64,000 nt of DNA from Symbiodinium sp. CCMP2592 (GCA_905221615.1 CAJNDT010005556.1:1145779-1209778); one strand, 5' to 3'; shown: positions 36,152-47,977, numbered from the stretch's first letter. The notes: a model not told the origin generated them from the sequence alone. A program made the numbers and translations.

Positions 36152-36226
36152 GCCCTCGGCTTCGCCCTTGATGGAAAGTCTGGTCTTGAGGAGCTGGTCT
36201 TACACAGCGTCAAAATCAACATGAAG
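36152..36226 (+). CDS. LRR exon (25 codons)
   Basis: Encodes ALGFALDGKSGLEELVLHSV and then KINMK. Acceptor GGCCAG, donor AAG followed by GCC. The preceding open stretch 36080-36150 (LLKLASVALPDRFASGQ) may belong to the same exon. Confidence 0.6.
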
Positions 36227-36330
36227 GCCGGCGACGCAGTTTCGTGCTTGTACTGCTCCTCGTCAGGTGTCGCCACGACGGCCCAGTTAGGTGTCAGGCC
36301 CTTCGCTCGGGAAAGCAACTTCGCCGCCAG

Positions 36331-36414
36331 GCTCTGGCGCCCGCTCTCAAGGGCCTCTCCGCCCTGAAGGTCCTTAGTCTGCACTTCAACGATCTTGGGG
36401 CCAATGGGGCGAAG
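36331..36414 (+). CDS. LRR exon (28 codons), copy 1 of a recent duplication
   Basis: Encodes ALAPALKGLSALKVLSLHFN and then DLGANGAK. Acceptor CGCCAG, donor AAG followed by GCG. 84 nt. The exon and its following intron are nearly repeated at 36902-37047. Confidence 0.75.
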
Positions 36415-36466
36415 GCGCGTCGTGGGAGAACCGGTACAAGATCGAGCCGTGAAGCTGAGGGGAGAT
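36331..36466 (+). repeat. Direct repeat spanning LRR exon and intron, copy 1
   Basis: This segment and 36902-37047 share the exon and the following intron start, including GGGAGAACCGG and GATCGAGCCGTGAAGCTGAG then GGGAGAT. Matching intron as well as exon shows segmental DNA duplication rather than retroposition. Confidence 0.8.
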
Positions 36467-36901
36467 CAAGAGTGGTTTTGCATGCGCCACGAAGGTTTGG
36501 AGCATCGTGTCGTTGTTTATGACTTATGATGGGGATTTCTTGATACTGGCGATGGGGATGACTGTACCTTTGAACAATGGGCCTCGAAGCTCAGCTTTCG
36601 CACCTCGCACAAGCGCAAACGACCGCACTTCGCACAATCTTCGCTGCACTCGTTCATGGCTCTTGAGCCATCCGGCTACTGGTTTTGGAGTTCTACAATG
36701 CGCAGCGGTTTGTGCTCCTTGGTCATGTCAGGATGCGCATGTCGCCTTCAATGTAGCATTGTGTCTCGCTGATCGCAGAGCAGAGGCAAAGGCACGAGGT
36801 GCCCAAACTTCCACGAAGTATCGTGAAAGTGCTCCAAACATCCGGTTTGCTGGACTTCTGGGCTGAGCCTGGTGGCTGCAGTCTGCTTTGTGTTCTGCCA
36901 G

Positions 36902-36985
36902 GCCGTGGCGCCCGCTCTCAAGGGCCTCACCGCCCTGAAGGTACTTAGTCTGCGGGTGAACTTTCTCGGGGACGACGGGACGAAG
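36902..36985 (+). CDS. LRR exon (28 codons), copy 2 of a recent duplication
   Basis: Encodes AVAPALKGLTALKVLSLRVN and then FLGDDGTK. Acceptor TGCCAG, donor AAG followed by GCA. The last LRR exon I can recognise; the gene's 3' end is not located. Confidence 0.72.
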
Positions 36986-37047
36986 GCAGGCGCTGGGAGA
37001 ACCGGAAGTTAAGATCGAGCCGTGAAGCTGAGGGGAGATTCTGAGTG
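36902..37047 (+). repeat. Direct repeat spanning LRR exon and intron, copy 2
   Basis: Partner of 36331-36466. The intron part stays close in sequence, apart from small indels, while the exon has several replacements. Confidence 0.8.
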
Positions 37048-38154
37048 AATGTCAGGCCTCGCTTCGGTTACCTTGCTATGAACATGTCCACTTTAGCTTT
37101 CTGTCGGAAGGGGAGGCACTCACCTCCTCCATCCTAACTTGGGGAGAACTCGGATGTAGCTGCAGACACTCAAGACTGCGAAGAAATGACCAAAGAGGGA
37201 CAAAGAGGCATATGTCGTCGTGAGCGGTCCTTCCGTTGCGTTTCTGCCGTTCGAGACTTTCCGAAAATACTGCAGTGACAGAATCCATCGGAAGCAATCT
37301 GTGAAGGCCGCCTTGAAGAGGGGCTTATGTCAACCCCTGGCCGCGACTTTCGCCCGGGTTCGGCAGCAGACGTGGCACACTGCAGCTTCCTTGCTTGCAG
37401 GTGGTGAAGGATGCCGTCGAAGACCTGCCAGCGCTTACGACGTTGGAGTTGCATTAGGCCAGGATCAGAGCGATGCGGATGTGAAGACAGGCTTTTTGGG
37501 GCCGAGGGCTCTGGAGTGCCGAAGCCGAAACCTCCTCAGCGTTCCCACACCTTTCCATCGCCGCATTTGCCAGGGACTGATTGAGCCGAGCATGTGGCAA
37601 TGCTCCTGTCACAGCTGAGCCACCGGGGCGTCCGTCTGGATTGGGAAAAGAGGGGGCCCGGTAAAGACAGCGAGAAATACTCAAAGTCCATACAGTCTCA
37701 TGACCATGATGCCTATCTTTATCATCGCTGTCTTCGGTGGGAAGAGGGTAGAGTGCTTTTCTGGCATGCTCCGGGGCTAAGGCAGTGCTTCAGCTTTGGG
37801 TTAAGATGAGGGGCGGGTGCTCGACGGGGAGCCTCAGCCGCCCACAAACAAGCCAACACTCGAGGCCTACGTTCTCGCGTCTGCACCGAGAGCTTGCGTG
37901 CACTTTTTTGCGGACGGCTCAAGGCCTGGAAGACTGGGAGCCCCTACCTCACCAACGGGCGGTCCTGACATCCTGTACCATTCAACAGTCAGTATTATGA
38001 GCTGGTATTATATACCTAGCTAAAACTTTCAACCCAAAGCATCTGCAGCCACAGCCCAAGAGCACCACTTCTGTGAGAAGTCGTCATGCGTCTCGTCCAA
38101 GCCTTGGACTCCGCGGAGCACACTAGAGGACATTCGACGGGCTAGATTCTTGCT
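37048..38154. other. Unassigned region downstream of the LRR exons
   Basis: Several open frames of 66-132 residues, none with a recognisable motif or consistent splice pattern. It could contain further exons or the 3' UTR of the LRR gene. Confidence 0.4.
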
Positions 38155-38720
38155 TTCTTTCCGCGTTTTCCCTCCCCTCCCCCTCCCTATATAACTCTCC
38201 TTGGCTTCCCTCCCTTCCCTTCCTTGCCCTTCCAGTTGCCCTTCGTTACTTGTTCGTTTCCTCTGCTCTGCCCTTTTCCTGCTTCTCTTTTCATGCTTTC
38301 TTCTCCACTTCCCTGCTCTCTTCCTTTTCTTGCCCTCTCCCTGTCTTTCTGTCTCTCTGTGTCGCTGTCTCTCTGTCTTTCTGTCTCCCTGTCTCTCGGT
38401 CTCTGTCCCTCGGTCTCTCTGTCTCTCGGTCTCTCTGTCTCTCGGTCTCTCTGTCTCTCTGTCACTCTGTCTGTCTGTCGCTCCGTTTCTCTGTTTCTCT
38501 TTCTCTCTTTCTCTTCTTTCTCTCATCTCTGCTTTCTCTCATCCCGCTTGGTTTCCCTCCGTCTCTCGTTTTGTCCGTTTCTCTCTAGCTCTCTGTCTCT
38601 CTCTCTCTCTGTCTTTCCCTCTGTTACCCTCCCTTTCTTTCCAGTTACTTCTGTGCCTCGGTCTTTCTGTCTCTCCGTCTCTCTGTCTCCTTGTCTCTCT
38701 GTTTTATGTCTCTTTAGTCT
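38155..38720 (+). repeat. Pyrimidine-rich low-complexity tract (TCTCTCTG/TCTCTCGG)
   Basis: About 560 bases almost free of A on the plus strand, built from CTCT runs with regularly spaced G, for example GTCTCTCTGTCTCTCGGTCT. Long open frames on both strands here (Cys/Leu/Ser-rich on plus, Arg/Glu/Asp-rich on minus) are by-products of the repeat. Such tracts can form triplex DNA. Confidence 0.9.
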
Positions 38721-38721
38721 T

Positions 38722-38833
38722 TTGTTCCTCCGGCCTTAGAGCCCCAAACCCAGGCGCGAAAAATGTTGTTTTTTGTATCCTTAAAGATTGTTTTGCTCCT
38801 TCGACCTTAAGCCTCCCAAACCCAGGGTGTGAA
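38722..38833 (+). repeat. Two diverged direct copies of a 70-bp unit
   Basis: TTTTGTTCCTCCGGCCTTAG plus CCCCAAACCCAGG near 38717-38755 is echoed by TTTTGCTCCTTCGACCTTAA plus CTCCCAAACCCAGG near 38790-38827. The second copy is diverged. The function is not apparent. Confidence 0.5.
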
Positions 38834-41800
38834 CAAAGCTTTGTATGGCCGGTTAGGTTGTTTCTGCCTCCTGAAATACTCTTCTGTTCATTCTGCCATG
38901 GACCCCAGACCTTGAGGATCTGAGCGGGGCGCGAACTAAAGACCCCAAACGAGAAAGTTAGCATGAGGAGCCTTGTCGGTGTGTGCAAACAGCACCGCCC
39001 CAATCCTGAGACCATTTAAACAAATGCCAGAAGACCCCGCAGGAGGGTTTGGAGATGTTTAAGGTTTAGGGTTTGAGAGTGGCCCCTGCATTCTAGGACG
39101 ACGCCTCATGCAACGTGCGGTCTTGGGATCAAATCGCCACAAGTAGAAACTTGTAGTGCCCTGCAGAGAACCCCTGAAGGAACCCTTGACGGGACCCGCG
39201 AACCCCAAACCTCGGAAGCGCGAGGAGATCCGGCTGGAGTTTGGTGAAAAGTTCCACGGTGGGAGGAGCCTGTGCCCAGCGTTTTCCTCCGAGAGCGAAT
39301 AAAAGGAATTGCATGTCCGATTCTGTGCATCTTGAGCTGAGACGCTGCCGTGGGCGAATCACCATCAAACGGCATGACGGTTTCCATGGAACCAATTTCT
39401 AGGTGATCCTGTGAAAACTTTATTTTGCATATGTTCGCCGTCATACTTCAAACAGTCGTGCCGTGTTTTTCGTCACTATGGCATGATTTTTCGTTCCTCT
39501 CGTTTGAGTTCGCTCGACTTCTCTAGTTAAGGCCAGCTTCGAGATTCCAGCTCAAAGTCCAACAGCAAGACGTGACAAGAAGCGAACAAGTTTCAGAGAC
39601 GGTCGAGTTTGACAATATTAAGCGCAGTAGCACCAGTTCTGAAGATCCGCGGGCATGTTCATTCTCAGATCCAGCTGCTCACAATCGGAGATTGTTGTCC
39701 GACCCTATGCGAATGTCTTCAATTTCGCACGGCTTCTCCAGCCGGCGGGAATTCGGCTCTGCTGAGCTGGAGCACGATGGCCGGCAAAACGCAGGCACAC
39801 CCCTATGGAAGCCTTTCCTGCCGTCGGCCGCATCCGGCGTCTGTTCATGGCATTCCTCCACTGTTTGCAGCACGAGGTGGCCCTCCACAACTTGACAAGG
39901 GATATTTAGCAAGGTGGCACCCTTCGCAAGAATGCACGAAGCATGCCCCAGCGGCGGGAACACGTGTCCATGCTCGGCCACCCTGTCAAAGAGTTCCGGT
40001 GCTTAAAGCTTTGCTGCTGCATTCGCCCTTCTCTTGCCTCGTGCTTTGCGAACCCGCTGTTTGCTGCTTAAGCAATGGCCCTGGGGGCCTAAGCCTCGAC
40101 TTTATCCTCGCCGTCTTCGATCTTCAAGCTCAGTTCTGAGCCCTACGTCTTCTCACCGGGTTTCCATGGAGCATCCTGCCACAGGCCTTCTCCGACTCGC
40201 ACGGCTTGCCTAGAGCCTCTGAGCACGCGCGGCCTGCCTCAGGTCAGTCCAGGCCTACATACATACTGGTAGATATCTTAGATAGCCTGTCTGCCCAGGT
40301 TATTCAGCAGCCTGAACTCCATGCCCTTGCAGCAGTTAGTGGCACCACGAACAGTTTGAATCTTGCCGATGCACACAGCCTATGCTAGGGCTCGGCCTCT
40401 CCCTCTAGCCGTCTCGCCTTCGGTGACTACAGATCCAACACGCTTGAAAAGAGGCCGCACGGGCCATTAGAAACAAATGACGCAGGACTGCAGGGTCCGC
40501 AGACTGCAATCTGAAGGGGGTTTCCGACAGTGGTAGACCTGAGCATTCCTGGAGCTGTTCAAATATTAGGATGGAGTGGTTCAATTCCTCATATGCTGAT
40601 GATGCCGGACTGCAATTTCCCGTGGCCTCGCTATGCCTCGCTTCAACTCCCTGCTCAGTAACCGGCGGCATGCTTCCACCAAAACATGTAGCATCTGGCA
40701 AGCTATTCTGTGCGTCGGCTGGTTGCTGCGTCGTATCATGAATCGTGTGATCCATGGGCTCGCATCTCAAACATCTCGCTTTCCGGCAAAGGATTGCGAA
40801 GAAGGACCATAGGTATGTGCAACCCCGTTTCTGCAAACCCTGAACCTGACGTCCAAATCCTGCACCTCAATCCTTGACCAAAAGCTTAGAAGCCAATCCC
40901 TTGGACTGTTCCGCCTGGATTTCAGACGGTTGGTTACGGATGGTGATGACGGTGATGATGCTAATGACGACAGTGCAAAAGAAACGTAAGACGTAAAACC
41001 CAAGATGGTGTTGGTTGTGATAATGCTTGGATCATGACTTGTAATTAAGGACAACGTGAAAGCCCAGATTCACACGAAGAACAACAAGTTGATGAGTACC
41101 AGTAGGACTGCGATGGTCAGGATGATGGCAACGACTTGGCAACGACTGTCATCGCGGTCATCATCACCACCGCCACCGTCATCGTCATCATTACTATTAA
41201 CATCCCCATCCTCACCGCCAGCACCACCAGCCCCCCCTTCAAGCCCCTTGAAGCCTTGTTCTTCAACATGCGCCCCCCAAGCCCCCCAAGCCCCCGGAGG
41301 CTTCAAGCTCCCTTCGAGAAGCCCCCCCTTTCTCAAGCTCCCCTTCGCCGAACTAGGAAAGATCATGCCTCTTAAGACCCAAGTAAGTACCACCCGCCTG
41401 GTTTGCGTGACCAAGACTATGGCAGCCCACTGCAGGGCCGCCCGCAGGCCCGCGCTCGGTGGCCCGTGGCAACGTAGAGATGCACCAGAAGTTCCAACAA
41501 TAGCCAGCGCAGGTCCTCCGGGTGCCAGCACCAGCGTCGTCAGCTTCCGGGATTTCGAGACAGCAGAGTCCAGGATGCCATCGTCCATTAGCTGCGAGCA
41601 TGGCCAGGTGCCTCTCCTCCAACGAGGCGTCGACTCGACCATTGCCGCTGGCTGTACAGGGTCTGCCATCCAGCTGTGATGAACAAATAGACCTCGGTCA
41701 GCAGTCGCGTCGAGCTGACCAACGGGAGGCTTAATGCGATCCCTGTGATGGGCTCCAGGCCTTCCGCCTGCTCACTGTACGAGGCGTGGGCAGGCGAGCA

Positions 41801-42730
41801 GAGACAGCCGCGAGGTTGGCGACAACCCTCCCTGTAGAGGCTGCCGGAATCGCTTGGATCGCCCGCGGTCTAGTAGTGAGCTCCGGGAACTAGAGACACC
41901 TTTGATTCTCAATGCCCGCCGCTACTGCGAGACACGGCACACTTATTGTCTTGACCCACCCCCAATACACAACAGGCGCGTGCTGGGAAGTCGTTGACCA
42001 ATGCCCCTTCAGTGGGCGGAAACAAAGCACAAAAGAGGAGATGCGCCCACTCAATCCGTATCGTGATGATAGCTCCGTCCGGGACCTGCACCGCGACTCA
42101 GCTGAAAGGCCATCAAGCGTAGTATGGACCAAGCGCTGCAAGGCCCATGGCAAGTTGTGCGCAGCTGCAGTGCCACGGATGCCCACTGGCTCCCTGAAGA
42201 GCCTGTCCATGTAGGGTTCCCTGTACGGATAAGTAAGACCGACCCGGCAGCCTCAGTGACAGAGACGGACTCTGGATGCCCCTCCTGCGGGCAAAGCATA
42301 TTCCCGTGGTTTTGCGCATTGGAAGCTGGGATTTTTGTGACAGTTGTCATCCTCCCCATTGAATCTCCATTGGGTAAGACAAAAACTGGCTCAGTTTGAG
42401 TTTCGAATTATGGGCCTCAGGCTGCATGCCATGCTGTTCCTCCGCACAAAAAGAAAGTGTGAACTGCACACCTTGTTCAGCTTTTACGTCTCACTTTTCC
42501 GGTTTCGGGGCTTGTATGCCGCCCGTCTCACTTTTTGATGTTTGCCGCTTCCAGAGGTTTGGTGTAGAGTGTCGACCGATTGCGATCCGCATGCTGTACC
42601 AAAGCCACAACGGTGACGTTAAGATTCGGCCGCTCAATGCTTTGCGTGTGGCTGAAAGGGCTTGTCTTCGCTGTGACGCTGTTGTGGTGAGCTATGCAGA
42701 AGTTACATGAGTTGCCACGCGTTCCACTCG
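38834..42730. other. Unassigned region with short GAT/ATC-rich and C-rich patches
   Basis: I see no reliable gene. A GATGGTGATGACGGTGATGA patch near 40937 and a complementary CATCATCACCACCGCCACCG patch near 41159 could pair across about 220 bases. A C-rich patch lies at 41225-41345 (repeated AGCCCCCC). The overlapping 207-residue plus and 199-residue minus frames at 41056-41679 arise from this simple sequence. A lone TTTAGGG patch lies near 39060. Confidence 0.45.
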
Positions 42731-43050
42731 TTATCCTAAGTTTTCGGCGTGCGGCAGGATGCGGAACCGAGCTACGGAAGGTTTATTTGGCATGCAACAC
42801 GCAACGACATGCTGCATAAGCAAATGCGGCTTCTGCTCGAGAGAAGAAGCATAACTAGACTTTAACAATGGCTCCTCGAATCTGAGCTCCAATTTGGGGC
42901 CCCAGATTGCGTGAGCATGTATTTTCAATACAGAAAGCCAAAATCTGTGGCCCATTTTCGGTGCCCGGATTAAAGCTGCCTTATTGGAACCCGTTTCAGC
43001 TGCAAAACTGCACGGAGAAACAAGATTCCTTCTTCCACGTACTGTTGGAA

Positions 43051-43734
43051 TCAACGTCCAAAAAGCAACACGCTGTGAAATATGAGTTGCTGGCTTAAAC
43101 TTGCCTTTGGCTGCCGTTTCAAGACAAACGCTTCTTTTCTTGTTCGTGTAAGATCTTTCCCGCACAGTTCAGCGTACGAGGTGGGTTTCCAGGGGTAGTT
43201 TGAATTTGGGTTTTTTCCGGCTAGTTGAAGTTCTGGTCCGGGCTTTTCGGAATGGTCCAACTTCATGTGCCTGTCCCGTTGACGCAACAACGTTCGAGAA
43301 TCCGCCAGCTTTTCTTGTTCAAACAGTAAGTGTCGAGCCATGAACTTGTGAAGTTGTTCTGCCAAAGGAACGACGACCATCATTGGCACGATAACTGTGT
43401 TGTAAAACTGCAAATTGATACGGTAAGCAGGCACATAGCATTTACTTACGTAGTTCGACATGTTTTTGGATAGGCATGTGCCCTCTTTGGTTGGTGCAGT
43501 GAGAAGCAAGTTCGTTGTAGAGCAGAAACAGAATGACAGAGAGGTCGGCAATGGTTTTTTCAAGTTGACACTGTAGTATTCCGAGAAGCGACCGCAGAGC
43601 AACCAAGAAGGGCTGCACAAGCTCAAAGCTCTCATGTGCCAAGAAATCGCACACTTGCGCGGCCCGAAGCCATGGGTGGCAAATATGGCGGCAAAGGCGG
43701 AGGACAGCACAGATGCGGCTTGACAGGTTCTCAA
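43051..43734 (-). CDS. Unassigned minus-strand open frame
   Basis: A 227-residue frame with ordinary amino-acid composition, including a hydrophobic stretch (FYNTVIVPMMVVVPLAEQLH) and a basic C terminus. I recognise no family. It is one of few minus-strand candidates in a window dominated by plus-strand coding and lies in a region without other genes. It may be a decayed gene fragment or a chance frame. Confidence 0.2.
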   Translation of the reverse strand: MRTCQAASVLSSAFAAIFATHGFGPRKCAISWHMRALSLCSPSWLLCGRFSEYYSVNLKKPLPTSLSFCFCSTTNLLLTAPTKEGTCLSKNMSNYVSKCYVPAYRINLQFYNTVIVPMMVVVPLAEQLHKFMARHLLFEQEKLADSRTLLRQRDRHMKLDHSEKPGPELQLAGKNPNSNYPWKPTSYAELCGKDLTRTRKEAFVLKRQPKASLSQQLIFHSVLLFGR

Positions 43735-44059
43735 TTAGGGGCTTGACGCCTTAGGATTGCAGTAGGCGGGTTAAATGTATGCACATGATTTCGAACGTCC
43801 AAATTAGGGCATTGATTAAGAGCCCAAATATATCTCGTGCTAATTGGGTCCTTGCATCCATGAAAGCACGGCCGCCATCTTCGCCGAAACGTGCGATTTT
43901 TCACGGCGAGCCCCCAGTCATAAGCTTGAAACGCAACGCCCATCGCCTAAAACCAGAAGTGTGAGCAAGAAATGATGGAAATGTAGAGTCAACTTACCTT
44001 CCATTTGGGGCCAGAGGTTTTGGAGTGACCGATGCCTGACGTTCACCGTAACGCTTAAC

Positions 44060-44450
44060 CGTAAGCCTTCAACCCGAAATTCAACACGAAACCCTAAACC
44101 CTCAACCCTAAACCTAGACTTTATGAGGTTGTGCTTAATCAGTGGCCTTGATGCAGGGTTTAGGGCTTAAGGTTCAGGGATGTTTAGGGTTTGGGGTGAT
44201 AAGTCCTCAAACATGAAGGTTTAGGGTTCTGAAACGTCGAGTTTTGGATTGTTTGGTGGTCACGGTTCACAGATGGGTACCTGGGGTTCGGGTTGACTTT
44301 TGTTGGGGGTTCAGGGGTATGGGCGAGTTTGAGACGTAGGGTTCAGAGGGGTTCAAGGTCAACATAGTGTTTGAGGAACTGGGGTCTGGGTCTAGAGTTC
44401 AAGGTTCGAGTTTTTGGGTTAAGACTCTTAAGACGTTTAGAGTTTAGGCT
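44060..44450. repeat. Telomere-like sequence switching strand
   Basis: CCCTAAA-type words at 44085-44115 are followed, after about 40 bases, by TTTAGGG-type words from 44157 to about 44450, such as GGTTTAGGGCTTAAGGTTCA. The units are imperfect and carry many variants. Confidence 0.75.
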
Positions 44451-44559
44451 TTCGGAAAGATTGTTTGACACTCCACCAAGGCCCGAAATCGAAACGGCGA
44501 GCTTGTCTTTTGTCTCAAACTTCAAGCTTTCTCAGGCCTCCGTATCATTTCCACAGCAT

Positions 44560-46735
44560 ATTATCATACGTATTACTATATTCAAATATATCAAATTATA
44601 ATAAAATCTGCTATACGATGTTGTAATATATTCTAATGTACGATAGCTGTTTATAGTGTATATTAATATGGAATATCATACTATAACATATTGTATCATA
44701 TTGTATCATAATATACCTTACTATATCATGCTATATCATAACATTTCATAATATGTCATATAATATCAAAGTATATCATAGTATGTCATAGTATGTCATG
44801 TTATATCATAGTATGTCATAGTTTATCATAGCATATCATGTCATATTATATCATATCATCTTTTATTTATATCATATTACATAATAGTCTATCATATATT
44901 GTATCATATATTGTATCCTGATGTGTCATCTTATATCATAATTTACCATATTAAGTCATCATTGATCAGAATATATCATGTTATATCATCCTGTACCATA
45001 TTATTTCACATCGTTTCATATCATGTTAAGATACATTACAACATATTAGCTTAAGCTTGATCATTCCATAAACTCTTAGAAAAGTGCTTTTTCAAGAATT
45101 GTTTCGATGTATTGGTATATTTAATATTTATCATGTCAACACAGTTTGCTACATAACACAGCATTATACAACATCTCACAACATGTTAAACCAGGTTCAA
45201 GCACATCACAGCATATGATATAACATCTTGTTACGTGTTGGTATAACATACTGCAACATACTGTGTCGCATTTAAATACGTTTTACCATATTATAACATA
45301 TCACAACATATCATGGCACATTTGACGACATTATAACATATTAGAGCTTAGTACAACATAACATATCATATTTCAGCATATTATCACATAATATAACATG
45401 TTATAGCATATCACAACATATTATAACATATTATAACATATCATGACTTATCATAACATATCACAACATTCATGACATATTATAACATTTTTAACATTTC
45501 ATACCATATCATAACATGTTGTAACATACTGTAGCAAATGATGACAAAGTATAGCATCTTGTAGCATATCACAAGATATTATAACCTATTAGAACAGATT
45601 AAAAACATATGTTCACATATTATAAGATTTTATCGCATTTTTTCACATATTGTAACATATTACAACATATAAGAAAATATTGTAGCATGTTACAACAAAA
45701 TCTAACATATGATAGCATGTTTTATCATACATGTTATAACGTATTACAACATAATATGTCATATTATAGCATATCATGCCATATTAATACCTGTTATTAT
45801 CCATTATAGCATAATGTGTCGTATTGAAACCTGTTATAACATGTTAAAACGTTGAGACATACTGTAATATGTTATAACAAGTTTCAACATGTTGTATCAT
45901 TTCACAACATATTACAGCATGTTTTAGCATAGCACAGCATACTATACACAATTTCATAAACAAATATCGTAACATATGATATCATTCTATAGGAATTTAA
46001 ATCACATTAAACACATTATAACAGACTTTAACATAATATAACATATGAAAATATACCATAACATATTTTAACATGTTTTAATGTGTTTTCAACATACTAC
46101 AACACCTTTTAACATATTATTCATAACATATTATAACATGATACAACATATCATAGCATACTCTCACATGTTACAACACATTATAACATACTAAAATTTG
46201 TTATAACATATCATATCTTGCTATAGCATGTTAAAATTTATTATGACATGCGGTAAAATGTTGTAACGATCTACAACATACTATGACATATTATAACACA
46301 CGATAACAATTCATAATATTTCCCAACATATTATTGCATATTATAGCATTTCACGGAATCTTTTCGTCATCTTATAACATATTACAACACACTATAATGG
46401 TTTCAGAACATAATGTAACATATTGTAATATGTTTTAACATATTGTACATCTTATAGCATATTTTATCGCATTTTCTTGCCATAACATATTACACCACGT
46501 TATAACATGTTTTAACATATTCACACATATTTTAACAGAATATAACATATCATGGCATGTTAATTTAATGTAGTTTACGACATACTCTAGCAGAGTATAC
46601 AAGATTATATAATATAAGATACTCAAATATGCCAAAACTTGCTACAATATATTAGAACACATTAATTTATCCGATACTTTACTGTAGTATACCAGAATAT
46701 ACTATAATCCAAACATACTAATGTATGCTGGAATG
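44560..46735. repeat. AT-rich satellite with about 10-bp period
   Basis: About 2.2 kb at very low GC. The first third is built from decamers such as TATCATAGTA and TGTCATAGTA, the rest from TTATAACATA, TCATAACATA and similar. The decamer register persists for long stretches, for example 45411-45470. No open frame here has protein-like composition; the 66-residue frames at 45609 and 46435 are products of the repeat. Confidence 0.92.
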
Positions 46736-46798
46736 CCCAAGATTTGAAGAGCGTGAGTTGTATACAAAACACGTTGCCGTAGCTTGATGAGCCCGCCC

Positions 46799-46909
46799 AT
46801 GCCGCGAGGAGACAAAGGTGGATACGGCGGCTATGGTGGTGGGGCCGGTGGAGGTGGAAGTTACGGTGCCTCGAACTTGCTCAGAGTGAAGATGACACGG
46901 GGGAGATGA
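46799..46909 (+). CDS. Glycine-rich small ORF or first exon
   Basis: Starts MPRGDKGGYGGYGGGAGGGG and continues SYGASNLLR before a possible donor (AGA then GTGAAG); read through, it stops after 36 codons. Gly/Tyr-rich stretches of this kind occur in RNA-binding proteins. It lies just after the AT satellite and may begin the micro-exon gene below, but I could not join it in frame to the next exon with standard splice sites. Confidence 0.4.
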   Translation: MPRGDKGGYGGYGGGAGGGGSYGASNLLRVKMTRGR

Positions 46910-47004
46910 AATTTTCTGTTCGGCTGCTTGCTTCGCTTTCGAAGGCTTGACTGGTGCTCAGGTATGGTTGCTGTTGCTTGTTGGTGTTCCGTCTTACTCG
47001 TCAG

Positions 47005-47062
47005 GAGTCTGGAGCAGCTCAAAGGGCTCTACTTCAATGAACAGGAACCCCGCGAACAAAAG
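47005..47062 (+). CDS. Candidate micro-exon
   Basis: Reads SLEQLKGLYFNEQEPREQK. Acceptor CGTCAG before G, donor AAAG followed by GTAAAAG, both good matches to consensus. Confidence 0.5.
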
Positions 47063-47688
47063 GTAAAAGCCCTCGGGAGACTAAGCAAAGCCATGCCAAG
47101 CGCTTTCCACTGGTTCGGGTGCAGGTTCAGATAATGCAGGGTTTAAGGTTGTTCCAGAAGAAAAAGCAGCTGAGACTGCACTCAGGTGTCCATAAGCCAT
47201 AGAACAAAGGTGTGCCAGAGCTGGGATTTCTTATCCAACTAGCGAGCAAAGTACTGACACGACTTCTTAGATTTAGGCAAGAAGAGTTCATGAGTCTGGA
47301 CCATACCGGGAATCATCAGCAACGGAATGTCCCACCACGATGATCATGTTCATATGGCCTTGCTTCTGCCGCGCCAAAGGGTGGTCGGCACCCAAAGCCG
47401 CTCCAGGTGTTGGTGGCGAGACGGAAGAGATGGAGGCATGTTTTGACATGTCACCGAAGATAGTGTCACCAAGGCTGCTTTCTGCACGTCTTTGTTGGGT
47501 TTCGGTCCGGATCCGCATGTTGGGGTTGCGTGGACGTGTAAGGCTTGGTCCTTCCTGTACAGGCTATATCACGATCTACTGCACGAAGTTTGCTTTCTTG
47601 TAGGCCGTTATGAAGCCTTCTGAGAGTTTCACCCAGAATACAGACGTAAATGGTAGGATCCTCATCCTAGGCATCCTTGAATAAGGTG

Positions 47689-47796
47689 CCCAGAGACTCC
47701 AAAGCCCCATAATTGAGCAATACACCTTAAATGATAGTGAGATCCCTAATATGATTTCAGGAATATTCCGTAATAAGGGATATTGGAGTCTCTGGG
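47689..47796. mobile_element. MITE-like palindrome, family B, copy 1
   Basis: Ends are CCCAGAGACTCCAA and TTGGAGTCTCTGGG, perfect inverted complements over 14 bases, 108 bp overall. The middle has TTAAATGATAGTGAGATCCC, shared with copy 2. Confidence 0.75.
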
Positions 47797-47977
47797 TACC
47801 CGGGGGTCCGAAACCCGAGCGGGTATCCGCAGGTCGATGACCGGGACATTGGACGGATTGTTGGGCGAGGTGGCTGCAACATCCGTGACCTGCAGGCCTA
47901 TGCGTTAGGGCCCCAAGAAGGAAATAAGCATAAGCACGTTGTGCCTACTTGGGGTTTATATGCCATATCCCTATCCT

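Noticed and set aside
37913-37920. GGCTCAAG as another spliced-leader relic
   Set aside because: Only eight bases match, without the preceding T run or a retroposed gene downstream; expected by chance in 64 kb.
38201-38923. 240-residue plus-strand and 165-residue minus-strand ORFs
   Set aside because: Both are translations of a simple pyrimidine repeat; composition is monotonous and there is no motif.
41056-41679. Overlapping 207-residue plus and 199-residue minus ORFs
   Set aside because: Sequence is dominated by GAT/ATC and C-rich simple repeats; no domain on either strand.
45609-46635. 66-residue ORFs in the AT satellite
   Set aside because: Tyr/Ile/His-rich translations of decamer repeats.
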